Positions 21,046-30,082 of a stretch of 45,874 bases of DNA are shown one piece after another (position 1 is the stretch's first letter; each line of letters opens with the position of its first letter). Source of the DNA: an uncultured Paracoccaceae bacterium (GTDB taxonomy: Bacteria > Pseudomonadota > Alphaproteobacteria > Rhodobacterales > Rhodobacteraceae); contig CALLAF010000002.1 in assembly GCA_938002605.1 (NCBI GenBank), positions 1 through 45,874 on the forward strand, given 5' to 3'. The notes under the pieces were generated by a model. It saw only the letters and a program-made list of their open reading frames with translations. It was not told the origin of the DNA and did not search any database. The position numbers and the translations under genes were made by a program.

Positions 21046-21071
21046 CATAGATTGTATTATTTCAGCGCAAT

Positions 21072-21350
21072 CTATGGTTGTCTATACTGTTGCAGCGCAG
21101 TTGTCTTTAAAGCGGCTTCGCCGTGCAGCGCGACCGCGTTTTCCCATTCGCTGAATTCTTCTTCGGACAGTCCATACCGTTCGAGCGCATCTTTGCGCGG
21201 GATCAACCCCCCTAATACGGCCCGGACAACGGCGGCTTTGCGCGATGCTACCCAGCGCCGTGTGTTTTCTGGTGGCAAATCTGCACGGGTCATAATTGAG
21301 CCGTCCGGCAATGTGATTGACCTTGGTCCTTCTACTTTTCTCAGATACAT
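21072..21350 (-). CDS. sciP: DUF1153 protein, SciP-like CtrA inhibitor
   Basis: SciP is a small helix-turn-helix protein that binds CtrA and blocks its recruitment of RNA polymerase. This 92-residue protein shows the DUF1153 pattern: VEGPRSITLPDGSIMTRADL, LPPENTRRWVASRKAAVVRA, GLIPRKDALERYGLSEEEF and LKTTALQQYR at the end. Length matches the family. Location directly upstream of ctrA, same strand, supports a regulatory pairing in one circuit. The ATG at 21350 is the natural start. Confidence 0.88.
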   Translation of the reverse strand: MYLRKVEGPRSITLPDGSIMTRADLPPENTRRWVASRKAAVVRAVLGGLIPRKDALERYGLSEEEFSEWENAVALHGEAALKTTALQQYRQP

Positions 21351-21480
21351 CTTGCACCCCTTTCGGTTACTCCCGACAGCGGTTATGACGCTAAGGACTT
21401 AATGATCCGTATAACCTGCTCTTGAGAGTACGGCGCATTTTCCTATATTTCATATCGAACTTTACCCAATTGGACACGCT

Positions 21481-22620
21481 ATGCCCCTTGATTCGCCGCT
21501 CAACTCGCTCGGATTTGCAAAGCCCCCTGCCGAAACGCGGGTGGTTGTGGCCATGTCCGGTGGTGTCGATAGCTCTGTTGTTGCAGCGCAATTGGCTGAG
21601 GAAGGGTACGACGTCGTCGGCGTGACCCTGCAGCTTTATGACCATGGGGCCGCGCTCGCCAAAAAAGGCGCCTGTTGTGCGGGCCGCGATATTCATGATG
21701 CGCGCCGCGTGGCCGAGGAAATGGGTTTTCCGCACTATGTGCTTGATTACGAAAACACATTCCGTGAGGCCGTGATTGACGAATTCGCGGATAGTTACCT
21801 TGCTGGTGCGACACCAGTTCCCTGCATTCGCTGCAATGAACGGGTCAAATTCAAGGACTTGCTTGAAACAGCCAAGGATTTGGACGCCGATTGCATGGCA
21901 ACTGGCCATTATATTCAACGTCAAATGGGCGCACAAAAGGCAGAGCTGCATTCCGCCGCTGACGCCAACCGGGACCAAAGCTATTTTCTGTTTTCAACCA
22001 CGCAAGATCAGCTGGATTATCTACGCTTTCCACTTGGCCATCTGAAATCCAAGGATGAAACGCGCGCGCTCGCCACAAAATACGGGCTAAGCGTTGCAGA
22101 TAAGCCTGACAGCCAGGATATTTGTTTTGTCCCCGATGGGAATTACGCCAAGCTGATCGAAAAACTGCGCCCTGGATCGGCGGAACCCGGTGATATTGTC
22201 GATACAAACGGCAATGTACTGGGCCAGCACAATGGTGTGATCCATTATACCGTTGGGCAGCGCCGTGGGCTTGGCATCGGCGGGCTGGCTGATCCGCTTT
22301 ATGTAGTGAAACTAGATGTTGATAAGAAACATGTCATCGTCGGGCCGCGCGAAATGCTGGCAACCCGCCGCGTGCCAATTCGCGAGATTAACTGGCTGGG
22401 TGACGGAGGCTTTGCCGATATGAAAGAGCGCAATATCATGGTGCGGGTGCGCTCCACGCGGCCCCCAACTGATGCGATCTTGCGTCCGATCTCGGATACC
22501 GAGGCTGAAGTCGAGCTGATGGTCGCCGAGCAGGGTGTTTCGCCCGGACAAGCCTGTGTTTTCTACGACCCAGACAGCACACGCGTTCTGGGCGGCGGCT
22601 GGATTTGGCGCGGGGCCTAG
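21481..22620 (+). CDS. mnmA: tRNA-specific 2-thiouridylase MnmA
   Basis: MnmA adds sulfur to wobble uridine 34 of Lys, Glu and Gln tRNAs. The 379-residue protein has the PP-loop [15 protein letters not shown] (ATP binding, 25-39), the catalytic cysteines Cys118 ([11 protein letters not shown]) and Cys215 ([10 protein letters not shown]), the ATGHYIQRQ segment and [13 protein letters not shown] in the C-terminal part. All look intact. The start at 21481 lacks a strong Shine-Dalgarno but gives the usual [16 protein letters not shown] leader of rhodobacterial MnmA. It is divergent from sciP; the intergenic region is 130 bases. Confidence 0.95.
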   Translation: MPLDSPLNSLGFAKPPAETRVVVAMSGGVDSSVVAAQLAEEGYDVVGVTLQLYDHGAALAKKGACCAGRDIHDARRVAEEMGFPHYVLDYENTFREAVIDEFADSYLAGATPVPCIRCNERVKFKDLLETAKDLDADCMATGHYIQRQMGAQKAELHSAADANRDQSYFLFSTTQDQLDYLRFPLGHLKSKDETRALATKYGLSVADKPDSQDICFVPDGNYAKLIEKLRPGSAEPGDIVDTNGNVLGQHNGVIHYTVGQRRGLGIGGLADPLYVVKLDVDKKHVIVGPREMLATRRVPIREINWLGDGGFADMKERNIMVRVRSTRPPTDAILRPISDTEAEVELMVAEQGVSPGQACVFYDPDSTRVLGGGWIWRGA

Positions 22621-22640
22621 CCGTGTCGGCGCTTCAAGTC

Positions 22641-22669
22641 AAAAAGAGGCGACAGGGCATAACCCTGCC
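22641..22669 (-). terminator. Terminator of the rhodanese gene
   Basis: On the minus strand GGCAGGG pairs with CCCTGTC (one G-U pair) around TTATG, then GCCTCTTTTT. It lies just after the restored stop of the frameshifted rhodanese gene, which supports that stop as the original one. Confidence 0.6.
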
Positions 22670-22677
22670 AATCCTCA

Positions 22678-23029
22678 CTATTTTTCGAGTTTGCGATAGG
22701 CATTGAGCCCGCCCGCAATAAACTTGGCATTTTTATAGCCCATATCGCGCAGCGTCGCCGCTGAGAGCGGCACCACGGTTAAAAGCGTTGCAATAGCAAA
22801 GAATTGTTGTATCGAGATCGCTGATCTCGCCCTCGATGTTCATCTCAAGCTTTCCGCGGCTAACATTGATACCGCCGGGAATATGGCCTGCATCATGTTC
22901 TTCCTTGTCGCGGATATCGAGCGCGATGGCACCCTGCGCAATTAACCCATCTACGTCTTTAGGCTGGACTTCGTCGACTTTCTTGCGGGCAGTGTCCGCC
23001 AATGTTTGGAATTTTTCAGTGTATGCCAT
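22678..23029 (-). pseudogene. Rhodanese-like domain protein, frameshifted
   Basis: A single-domain rhodanese normally transfers sulfur through a Cys at the start of a C-x4-R loop. The first frame gives IALDIRDKEEHDAGHIPGGI and the loop CYCNAFNRGA, then stops early after 98 codons. Shifting by one base at about 22769-22774 (GGTGCCGCTC, where removing one C restores frame) gives LSAATLRDMGYKNAKF and GGLNAYRKLEK with a stop at 22678, the usual end of the family. The terminator lies right after that stop. So a single-base insertion has truncated the protein. It could also be a sequencing error; the active-site loop lies upstream of the shift and is kept. Confidence 0.75.
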
Positions 23030-23140
23030 CTACGCGGTTCCCATCTGGTTTGATCATTTGCCAAATGTTTAGCGACCGGCCCAGATTAGTTTGGTGATTT
23101 TGTCACAAAAAACCATTTGTAACCCCAGATTAGAAAAACG

Positions 23141-23175
23141 AAGGGGGCTATCCCTAACTGGGATAAGCCCCCTTA
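23141..23175. terminator. Strong hairpin, probable bidirectional terminator
   Basis: AAGGGGGCT-ATCCC and GGGATAAGCCCCCTT pair around CTAACT with one bulge. It lies between the rhodanese gene and the 3' end of the MDR oxidoreductase gene and probably ends the latter on the minus strand. Confidence 0.65.
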
Positions 23176-23214
23176 GGCAAACGCCCATAGTCAATCTGTG
23201 CTTCGCGGCAGACA

Positions 23215-24195
23215 CTAAGGCTTGATCATAACCTTGCCCTTGCGACCCATCGTGCGTGCAGCTTCCATCGCCTTGGTGACATCATCAATCCCATAAACGC
23301 CGCCGTCCTTAAGGTCCAATTGGCCCGTTGCCGCAAGCGTCACCAATTCGGTGATCAGACGCTTACGGTCGTCGGCAGGCATGTCGCTGCTGACTCGCGA
23401 TCCCCAGAACCCTTTGACCGCGATATGCTTGAAAATCAATGTGCCAGACGACAGCGTGAGCAGCGCGCCCGTCGCCGTGCCAAAAACGACCAACTCGCCA
23501 TTCACACCCAGCAAATCGCACAGGTCTTCGGCCAATGCACCCCCGACTGAATCAATCGCAGATACAGCGCCGGGATCCCCCATGATCGCGCGCGCGGCGT
23601 CTTTCCATCCCGCATCCGCAGTGACGATCACATTTTCAATGCCTAGGTCGGTTAGCTCCTGTGCCGCCTCTGCGCGGCGAACAAGATTGAGCAGGTTGAC
23701 CCCACGCGCCTTTGCCAGCACCGCCATGATCTTGCCCACCGCCCCATTGGCGGCTGTCTGAATGACCCAATCGCCTTCTTGCGCTTGAAGCGTTTCTAAC
23801 AAAGAAATCGCGCTGAAAGGCATCGCAATCAGCTGCGCGCCCAAAGTGTCCGAAATCATATCAGGCAGTGGCAGCACGCCTGCCGCTGGGGCCGTGAAAT
23901 ATTCTGCCCATGTGCCATGCACGCCTGCAACCGCGATGCGCTGGCCAATCATCGCCGTATCAACACCTGCGCCGACGGCATCAATCACACCCACGGCCTC
24001 TGATCCACCAATTGCGCCGGGAAGATCAGGTTTATAACCATAGTCGCCGCGCACGGTCCAAAGGTCATGGTTATGGATGGGGGATAGGGTTGTTTTCACC
24101 AAAACCTCACCAGCACCGGGTGTAGGGGTGGTCACATCTGCCGGCTTCAAAACGTCGGAAGGTTCACCGAATATATCGTGGATCGCTGCGCGCAT
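23215..24195 (-). CDS. MDR-family NAD(P)-dependent oxidoreductase (quinone reductase-like)
   Basis: This 326-residue protein belongs to the medium-chain dehydrogenase/reductase superfamily. The N-terminal GroES-like part has the glycine-rich GSEAVGVIDAVGAGVD; the Rossmann part has IQTAANGAVGKIMAVLAKARG (AAxGxxG-type, typical of quinone reductase or enoyl reductase branches). Zinc-binding cysteines of alcohol dehydrogenases are absent, so a zinc-free NADPH:quinone-type activity is most likely. The substrate cannot be told. The start MRAAIHDIFGEPSDVL at 24195 is family-like; 24 extra residues in the longer frame are not. It is divergent from the ATPase gene. Confidence 0.85.
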   Translation of the reverse strand: MRAAIHDIFGEPSDVLKPADVTTPTPGAGEVLVKTTLSPIHNHDLWTVRGDYGYKPDLPGAIGGSEAVGVIDAVGAGVDTAMIGQRIAVAGVHGTWAEYFTAPAAGVLPLPDMISDTLGAQLIAMPFSAISLLETLQAQEGDWVIQTAANGAVGKIMAVLAKARGVNLLNLVRRAEAAQELTDLGIENVIVTADAGWKDAARAIMGDPGAVSAIDSVGGALAEDLCDLLGVNGELVVFGTATGALLTLSSGTLIFKHIAVKGFWGSRVSSDMPADDRKRLITELVTLAATGQLDLKDGGVYGIDDVTKAMEAARTMGRKGKVMIKP

Positions 24196-24321
24196 ATTAT
24201 GGTCCTTGTTATTTATCATGAGGTTAGAGGGCAGGTAAGCCGCCGCACCGCTGCATTCAAGAACCAACCCAGCGTCAATTTTAAACTAGTAAATATTGCA
24301 ATATCTCTCTACCCAGAGACC

Positions 24322-25185
24322 ATGATTTACAATTCTGCTTCTGAATGGCGCGCTGCGCCGCAAAAACGTGTTTTGCTGTTTGCTATGTCAGGCTTGGGTA
24401 AGACCTATCTGTCGTCGATGCTACGTGAACAAGGCGATTGGTTCCACTATTCCATCGATTACCGCATTGGCACCCGCTACATGGGTGAACTGATTGCGGA
24501 TAATGCCAAGCGTGAAGCGATGAAAGTGCCGTTTTTACGCGATCTTTTGCGCTCGGACAGCATTTATATCGGGTCGAATATCTCGTTCAACGATCTCAAG
24601 CCGATGTCGTCCTATTTGGGCAAGCCGGGTGACCCAGAGCAAGGCGGGTTGCCGTGGGATGAATACACACGCCGTCAGGATCAGTTTCAGCAGGCCGAAA
24701 TCGCGGCCTTGCATGACACCGGGCATTTTATTGAGCGGTCTCATGATCTTTACCAATATCCGCATTTTATCTGCGATACGGGCGGGTCGATTTGCGAATG
24801 GGTGGATGCGGCGGACCCTAACGACCCGATCTTGACGGACCTTGCATCTAAAACGCTGATGGTCTGGATCGAAGGATCGGATGCGCATACGGCTGAATTG
24901 GTGCGCCGGTTCGACCGCGAACCTAAACCAATGTCATATGATCCCGTGTTTTTGCTAAAAACATGGAACGCTTATTTGGATGAATTTAGCGTGGCCCCAG
25001 ACAAGGTGAATCCAGATGATTTCATTCGCTGGGCCTTTGCAAAGGCCTTAGCGCACCGTCAACCGCGCTACCGAGCGATGGCAGAAAAATGGGGCATAAC
25101 CGTACCGATGGACGCCGTAACAAAGGTCAAAGACGCGGAGGGCTTTGTTGGCATGATCGCTGACGCACTTGAGATGCGCGGGTAA
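24322..25185 (+). CDS. P-loop ATPase/kinase-like protein of unknown role
   Basis: A 287-residue protein with a Walker A-like FAMSGLGKTYLSSMLR (P-loop around Gly24-Thr28) right at the N-terminus, followed by WFHYSIDYRIGTRYMG, a pattern resembling small nucleotide kinases. No signal peptide or membrane span. I do not know a named family; roseobacters carry similar proteins annotated only as ATPase. Acidic IEGSDAHTAELVRRF suggests a lid or nucleotide-sensing region. The ATG at 24322 is preferred since upstream residues are not conserved in style. It precedes metA by 40 bases in the same direction; co-transcription is likely but no functional link is known. Confidence 0.6.
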   Translation: MIYNSASEWRAAPQKRVLLFAMSGLGKTYLSSMLREQGDWFHYSIDYRIGTRYMGELIADNAKREAMKVPFLRDLLRSDSIYIGSNISFNDLKPMSSYLGKPGDPEQGGLPWDEYTRRQDQFQQAEIAALHDTGHFIERSHDLYQYPHFICDTGGSICEWVDAADPNDPILTDLASKTLMVWIEGSDAHTAELVRRFDREPKPMSYDPVFLLKTWNAYLDEFSVAPDKVNPDDFIRWAFAKALAHRQPRYRAMAEKWGITVPMDAVTKVKDAEGFVGMIADALEMRG

Positions 25186-25225
25186 GAGCCCTATTTCTTA
25201 ACCCTGCTGCTTTAGGACGACCATT

Positions 25226-26143
25226 ATGCCAATTAAACTGCCCTCTGCCCTGCCCGCCTTTGACGTTTTGTCACGCGAAGGTGTGAGCGTCATGGCCGAA
25301 GAACAAGCCGCCCGACAAGACATCCGCCCGCTGCGGATTGCTTTGCTGAACCTGATGCCCAAGAAAATTCAAACTGAAAACCAGTTTGCACGGCTGATCG
25401 GGGCGACCCCGTTGCAGATCGAACTGACGCTGATCCGCATGTCAGAACATCAGACCAAAAACACCGCCGCCGAACATATGGAAGAATTTTATGTGCCGTT
25501 CAGCGACGTACTTGACCAAAAATTCGATGGGCTGATCATCACCGGTGCGCCCATTGAACATATGCCCTTTCAAGATGTGACCTATTGGGACGAGCTCAAA
25601 CAGGTTTTCGCTTGGACACAAACCAACGTACATTCCACATTTGGGGTGTGTTGGGGCGGAATGGCGATGATCAACTATTTCCACGGTGTCAAAAAACACC
25701 TTTTGGATCACAAGCTTTTTGGCTGCTATCGCCACCATCTGAATGAAAACACATCGCCTTATTTAATGGGGTTTTCAGATGATTGCGTGATCCCTGTCAG
25801 CCGGTGGACCGAAATGCGCCAAGCCGAAATTGATGCAGCCCCCGGCCTGACGACGCTGATCAGCAGTGATGAAGCTGGCCCCTGTCTGGTCGAAGATCCG
25901 GCGCACCGCGCGCTTTATATCTTTAACCATTTTGAATATGACAGTGAGACACTCAAGCAAGAATATGACCGCGACGTCGCAGCAGGCACCGCGATCGACG
26001 TTCCGCTGAACTACTACCCGCAGGATGACCCCACGCAAAAGCCGCCGAACCGTTGGAAAAGCCACGCGCATCTTTTGTACGGAAACTGGATCAACCAAAT
26101 CTATCAGACCACCCACTATGATCTGAATGATATTGGGTCCTAA
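25226..26143 (+). CDS. metA: Homoserine O-acyltransferase MetA (predicted acetyl-CoA-using)
   Basis: MetA activates homoserine in methionine synthesis. This 305-residue protein has the glutamine-amidotransferase-like fold with nucleophile Cys142 ([10 protein letters not shown]), and the His-x-Glu pair in IFNHFEYD. The residue that decides the acyl donor, position 111, is Glu (TGAPIEH). In studied MetA proteins Glu111 goes with acetyl-CoA and Gly111 (E. coli) with succinyl-CoA. So this is predicted to be homoserine O-acetyltransferase despite the MetA family name. AGGACGACC precedes the ATG. The 40-base gap to the upstream gene leaves no room for an S-adenosylmethionine riboswitch of known length. 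Confidence 0.93.
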   Translation: MPIKLPSALPAFDVLSREGVSVMAEEQAARQDIRPLRIALLNLMPKKIQTENQFARLIGATPLQIELTLIRMSEHQTKNTAAEHMEEFYVPFSDVLDQKFDGLIITGAPIEHMPFQDVTYWDELKQVFAWTQTNVHSTFGVCWGGMAMINYFHGVKKHLLDHKLFGCYRHHLNENTSPYLMGFSDDCVIPVSRWTEMRQAEIDAAPGLTTLISSDEAGPCLVEDPAHRALYIFNHFEYDSETLKQEYDRDVAAGTAIDVPLNYYPQDDPTQKPPNRWKSHAHLLYGNWINQIYQTTHYDLNDIGS

Positions 26144-26267
26144 AATCACGTCCCGGCGTTAAGACATGGTACAAATGAACCTGCAAACCGTTTATTTTGC
26201 GGCGTGAATTGCGCTTGGGCGTACAAATCTCCATATATATAAAAAGTGAGTATCGGGAGAGATTTCT

Positions 26268-27137
26268 ATGGAATTGCCATTTGACGGGGCCATCAGCGCA
26301 TTTTACCGCGATCAAGCGCCTGATGCGGTCAAAGCAGCGATCAAATCTGCCAAAAAATCCGAAATTCTGAACCCAGATTACCCCTACGATACACGCTGGG
26401 ATAAAGACGAATACGAAGATGCGCTTGCCGCGCTTCAGATCGAATTGGTACGCATGCAAGCATGGGTGCGCGACACAGGGCAACGGATCGCCATCGTGTT
26501 CGAAGGCCGCGATGCAGCGGGCAAAGGCGGCACAATCAAGCGCCTGCGCGAAAACCTGAACCCGCGTGTGGCGAATGTCGTCGCCCTGTCAAAACCCACC
26601 GATGTTGAGGCCGCACAATGGTATTTCCAACGCTATATCGCGCATTTGCCCGCAAAGGGACAAATTACGATTTTTGACCGCAGTTGGTATAACCGCGGCG
26701 TTGTCGAACATGTGTTTGGCTTTTGCACGCCACAGCAACGCAACCGTTGGTTTGGTCAGGTGCCCGCCTTTGAACAAATGCTGGTGGACGAAGGGATCAC
26801 GCTGATCAAAATCTGGCTTAATGTTGGACAAGCCACGCAATTAAAACGGTTTTTGGATCGCGAAAAAGACCCGCTCAAACAGTGGAAGCTTAGCAGTATT
26901 GACGTCAAAGGCCTATCAAAATGGGATGCCTATAGCGCCGCGATTGATGAAACGCTGACCCGCACACATAGCGATACTGCCCCTTGGACCATTGTGCGTT
27001 CTGACGACAAACGGCGCGCGCGGGTGCAAACGATCCGCAGCATTCTACATCAACTGGATTATACCCGCAAAGACGCGGATGCGGTTGGCAAGGTCGATCC
27101 GAAGATCGCAGGGGGTCCTGATCTCTGGCATGTCTAA
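26268..27137 (+). CDS. ppk2: Polyphosphate kinase 2
   Basis: PPK2 enzymes transfer phosphate between polyphosphate and nucleotides, usually forming GTP or ATP from polyphosphate. This 289-residue single-domain protein has Walker [16 protein letters not shown] (78-92), Walker [10 protein letters not shown] (136-144), and the lid residues [13 protein letters not shown]. Length fits class I single-domain PPK2. GGGAGA lies before the ATG. The gene overlaps by 8 bases with a following TetR regulator gene, which points to coupled expression. Confidence 0.93.
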   Translation: MELPFDGAISAFYRDQAPDAVKAAIKSAKKSEILNPDYPYDTRWDKDEYEDALAALQIELVRMQAWVRDTGQRIAIVFEGRDAAGKGGTIKRLRENLNPRVANVVALSKPTDVEAAQWYFQRYIAHLPAKGQITIFDRSWYNRGVVEHVFGFCTPQQRNRWFGQVPAFEQMLVDEGITLIKIWLNVGQATQLKRFLDREKDPLKQWKLSSIDVKGLSKWDAYSAAIDETLTRTHSDTAPWTIVRSDDKRRARVQTIRSILHQLDYTRKDADAVGKVDPKIAGGPDLWHV

Positions 27138-27747
27138 ACGCGGCTATCATCACGGAAATCTGCGCAAAGCCTTGATTTCAGGCTGTCTGACGTTGATTGA
27201 AAAGCGGGGACCGACCGGGTTTACCCTGTCGGAAGCAGCTCGCGAAGCAGGCGTGACCCCCGCCGCCGTGTACCGCCATTTTGACGGGCGCGAAGACCTG
27301 ATCGCTGCCGCCGCGCAACAGGGCTATGAAATGTTTGGCGACGCTATGGAAATTGCATATGGCAATGGTCAGCCGTCAGACTTGGCCGCGTTTGAACGGA
27401 CAGGCCGCGCCTATCTGACGTTCGCGCGCGATCACCCCGGATATTATATCGCGATGTTTGAATCGGGTATTTCAATGCACCGCTCACCTGACCTTCATGC
27501 AGCGGCAACGCGTGCGATGGGCGTTTTGGAAAAAGCAGCCGAACAGCTGAGCCAGCATATCCCTGCTGACAGGCGCCCGCCCCCACAGATGTTTAGCGCG
27601 CATATCTGGGCGTTGTCGCATGGGGTTGTTGAACTGTTTGCGCGCGGCAATCCCGGTTCAAAAAGCCCATTTTCGCCCGAAGACCTGCTAGAAAGCGGGA
27701 TTGGTATTTACCTACGCGGCCTTGGGTTGCTTGACGCGGATCAATAG
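27130..27747 (+). CDS. TetR-family transcriptional regulator
   Basis: This 205-residue regulator has an N-terminal helix-turn-helix ([42 protein letters not shown], about 5-55) and a C-terminal TetR_C-like domain. The ATG at 27130 overlaps the ppk2 stop; upstream in-frame residues lie in ppk2. The ligand is unknown. It is followed after 9 bases by a lipid A deacylase-like gene, with which it probably forms a unit. It may control the ppk2 unit, but no operator could be identified. Confidence 0.88.
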   Translation: MSKRGYHHGNLRKALISGCLTLIEKRGPTGFTLSEAAREAGVTPAAVYRHFDGREDLIAAAAQQGYEMFGDAMEIAYGNGQPSDLAAFERTGRAYLTFARDHPGYYIAMFESGISMHRSPDLHAAATRAMGVLEKAAEQLSQHIPADRRPPPQMFSAHIWALSHGVVELFARGNPGSKSPFSPEDLLESGIGIYLRGLGLLDADQ

Positions 27748-27756
27748 GAGTTCACG

Positions 27757-28275
27757 ATGGACGGATCAATAGCGATTATTTTTCTTATTACCAGCCTCAC
27801 CGATATGGGCTTAAACGACTGTCGGACAGATGGGTGTTTGGCACAAGATTCCGCTACGGCCCGGCTTTCGTTCCAAGTTGCGGACATGGAATTCCAAGAA
27901 GAGAACATCAGCGAAGAAATCTATGTCGGTTACGACTTGGATCGCCGTTATGGCCCGTTTCAACCTACATTCGGCGCCTCAATCGGCAGCAATGGCGCGA
28001 CTTGGGTTGGTGCGGGTTTCAAATGGACAAGTTCAGACGCGATTGATAGCCGGTTTTTTATTGAGACGTCTTTGATGCCTGGCTTCTATCACCGAGAAGA
28101 CGGGCCTGATCTGGGGGGCAGCCTGCACTTTCGTTCGGCCTTTGGCGTAGGTTATGAATTTAATAACGGCGCGACGCTTTCGGTGCATTATGATCACCGA
28201 TCCAACGCAGATACCCAAGATTTGAATCCCGGACTTGAAACGATTGCCCTGCGCTATGCGATCGCATTGCGTTAA
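27757..28275 (+). CDS. PagL-like lipid A 3-O-deacylase (acyloxyacyl hydrolase family)
   Basis: This 172-residue protein resembles PagL, an eight-stranded outer membrane barrel that removes the 3-O-linked acyl chain from lipid A. The catalytic His-x-Ser and distal Glu are visible as His147, Ser149 (YDHRSNADT) and Glu161 (NPGLETIALRY). Strand-like segments such as VGYDLDRRYGPFQPTFGASIG and FRSAFGVGYEFNNGATLSVHYD support a barrel. The N-terminus is hydrophobic but not a textbook signal peptide (two cysteines, weak cleavage region). AGGAG lies 7 bases before the ATG. It abuts the convergent PaiB-like gene without a gap. Confidence 0.75.
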   Translation: MDGSIAIIFLITSLTDMGLNDCRTDGCLAQDSATARLSFQVADMEFQEENISEEIYVGYDLDRRYGPFQPTFGASIGSNGATWVGAGFKWTSSDAIDSRFFIETSLMPGFYHREDGPDLGGSLHFRSAFGVGYEFNNGATLSVHYDHRSNADTQDLNPGLETIALRYAIALR

Positions 28276-28902
28276 TTAGTCAGATCCATCGGGTTGGCGT
28301 ATAGCTGCGGCAATGTCTTTGTCTCCTCGTTGATGCAATGCGTCCGCGACGCCGTTGATGTCATCCGCGGATTTATTTTGACTCAGCTTTGGTTTTGCAA
28401 AGGTACGGGTAATGTCGATCTGAATTGCGACAATGCCGTCGAGCATCTTCGCCAAATAGTCCGGCGGTGCATCCGCCATTTTCCACGCCTGCGCACCGTT
28501 TGTTGCCTGCTCATGCGTCTTGGTCAATCGGCCAACCGCATCGATTTTTGACTTATTGTCATGCTGGAACGAGATGCGGCCATGGATGTGCACCGTTTCG
28601 TAATTCCAAGTAGGCACAACCGCGTGATCGATTGATTTAGATGGATACCAATTGGGTGAAATATAGGCGTTATTCCCCTGAAATATAATCAAAACATCAG
28701 AACCACTCCGCACAACGTTGTGCATGTCATTCGCCAGTGCAACGTGGCCGACAAGCGTCGTTTCATCGACGGCAAGCAACGGGAGCGGATTCGCGACAAG
28801 CCCTTGCGCGGTATGCGCTACAACCTGCGCAAGCGGATGCGCCGCGATCATGGCGCCAATTGCGGATGGATCTGTTTCGTGAAAATGCGCCGGAATATAC
28901 AT
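28276..28902 (-). CDS. PaiB-like FMN-binding negative regulator family protein
   Basis: A 208-residue member of the FMN-binding PaiB family (flavin-reductase-like split barrel). MYIPAHFHETDP, LPLLAVDETTLVGHVALAND, VLIIFQGNNAYISPNWYPSK, WNYETVHIHGRI and the end FAKPKLSQNKS are the typical family segments. Bacillus PaiB represses sporulation and protease genes; in proteobacteria the role is unclear and an oxidoreductase activity has been discussed. The start at 28902 is chosen by family; an upstream extension to 29052 would overlap the rpsI terminator. Confidence 0.85.
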   Translation of the reverse strand: MYIPAHFHETDPSAIGAMIAAHPLAQVVAHTAQGLVANPLPLLAVDETTLVGHVALANDMHNVVRSGSDVLIIFQGNNAYISPNWYPSKSIDHAVVPTWNYETVHIHGRISFQHDNKSKIDAVGRLTKTHEQATNGAQAWKMADAPPDYLAKMLDGIVAIQIDITRTFAKPKLSQNKSADDINGVADALHQRGDKDIAAAIRQPDGSD

Positions 28903-28937
28903 CTTCGTCCTCGTGTGCGTTGGGGTATGCCAAAAAC

Positions 28938-28967
28938 AAAAAGGGCAGCCAATTGGCTGCCCTTTTC
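28938..28967 (-). terminator. Terminator of the rplM-rpsI operon
   Basis: AAAAGGGCAGCC and GGCTGCCCTTTT form a perfect 12-bp stem with an AATT loop, followed on the minus strand by TGTTTTTGG. It lies 21 bases after the rpsI stop. Confidence 0.9.
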
Positions 28968-28987
28968 CAAAATAATCTCTGTTGCGA

Positions 28988-29476
28988 TTAACGCTTCGAG
29001 AATTGGAAGCTCTTACGGGCTTTTGCTTTACCGTATTTCTTACGCTCAACAACGCGGCTGTCGCGTGTAAGGAAGCCAGCGGCTTTCAACGCAGCGCGCA
29101 GGGATGGATCGTAAAGCTGCAGGGCTTTAGAAACACCGTGCTTCACAGCGCCAGCTTGACCAGAAAGACCGCCACCTTTGACTGTCGCAACAACGTCAAA
29201 TTGACCTGTTACACCAGCAACCGAAAACGGCTGTGCGAGGATCATTTGCAGAACTGGACGTGCAAAGTATGTGTTCATGTCTTTGCCGTTCACGGTGACC
29301 TTACCAGAACCTGGTTTGATCCAAACGCGGGCAACCGCGTCTTTCCGTTTACCGGTTGCATAAGAGCGGCCCAGTTCATCACGAACAGGTTCGCGCGGTG
29401 CTGCAACTTCAACAACAACTTCGGCAGCTTCAGCAACTTGGCCCAGCTCTTCGAGAGAATTCACTTGATCAGACAT
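28988..29476 (-). CDS. rpsI: 30S ribosomal protein S9
   Basis: S9 is a small-subunit head protein whose C-terminal tail reaches the P-site tRNA. The 162-residue protein has the core ([19 protein letters not shown]...[12 protein letters not shown]) and the expected end [17 protein letters not shown] 35-residue acidic N-terminal extension ([20 protein letters not shown]) is typical of alphaproteobacterial S9. Start and rplM stop share one base (TAATG), so the two are translationally coupled. Confidence 0.97.
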   Translation of the reverse strand: MSDQVNSLEELGQVAEAAEVVVEVAAPREPVRDELGRSYATGKRKDAVARVWIKPGSGKVTVNGKDMNTYFARPVLQMILAQPFSVAGVTGQFDVVATVKGGGLSGQAGAVKHGVSKALQLYDPSLRAALKAAGFLTRDSRVVERKKYGKAKARKSFQFSKR

Positions 29477-29937
29477 TACGCAGTCCTCGTGTTCTTTTTG
29501 TTCATAGACTTAACGTCCAGAACTTCTGGCTTTTGGGCTTCCATGCCATGCTCTGTGCCCGCGAATACACGCAGGTGAGTCATTTGCTGGCGGGACAGTT
29601 TGCCACCGGGCAGCATGCGCTGAACGGCTTTCATGATGACGCGCTCAGGGTGCGCACCTTCAAGAATTTCGGCTTTTGTCTTTTCTTTGATCCCACCGGG
29701 GTGACCAGTGTGCCAGTAGTATTTTTCATCACGCTTGTTGCCAGTCATCTGAATTTTTTCAGCGTTGATGACAATCACGTTGTCGCCCATATCCATGTGC
29801 GGCGTGAAGGATGGTTTGTGCTTGCCGCGCAAGCGCATAGCGATGATCGACGCAAGGCGACCCAGAACAACGCCTTCAGCGTCGATCAGGATCCATTTCT
29901 TGTCGATATCCGCTGGGGTAGCGGTAAAGGTTTTCAT
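29476..29937 (-). CDS. rplM: 50S ribosomal protein L13
   Basis: L13 binds early in large-subunit assembly. The 153-residue protein starts [20 protein letters not shown] and carries the conserved [22 protein letters not shown] and [22 protein letters not shown]. It is the first gene of the rplM-rpsI operon. The leader (29938-30050) is purine-poor and shows no recognisable regulatory RNA. Confidence 0.97.
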   Translation of the reverse strand: MKTFTATPADIDKKWILIDAEGVVLGRLASIIAMRLRGKHKPSFTPHMDMGDNVIVINAEKIQMTGNKRDEKYYWHTGHPGGIKEKTKAEILEGAHPERVIMKAVQRMLPGGKLSRQQMTHLRVFAGTEHGMEAQKPEVLDVKSMNKKNTRTA

Positions 29938-30082
29938 ATCTCACCAGAAGTTTGGGGTGGCGTAAGGCCACAGTCATTCGGATTGGGGTGTTATAGAGTG
30001 GTTCAAAACACAGTCAAGCGCCATAAGTTTGAATTAATACAGCAAAAATAATGACTTATAAATTAGGTATCATAATACCACA

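Noticed and set aside
25186..25225. SAM-II or SAM/SAH riboswitch before metA
   Set aside because: Only 40 bases separate metA from the upstream gene and I see no pseudoknot core; the gene also has its own Shine-Dalgarno within this space.
29938..30050. Ribosomal-protein leader RNA before rplM
   Set aside because: No stable stem matching a known L13 leader could be drawn.
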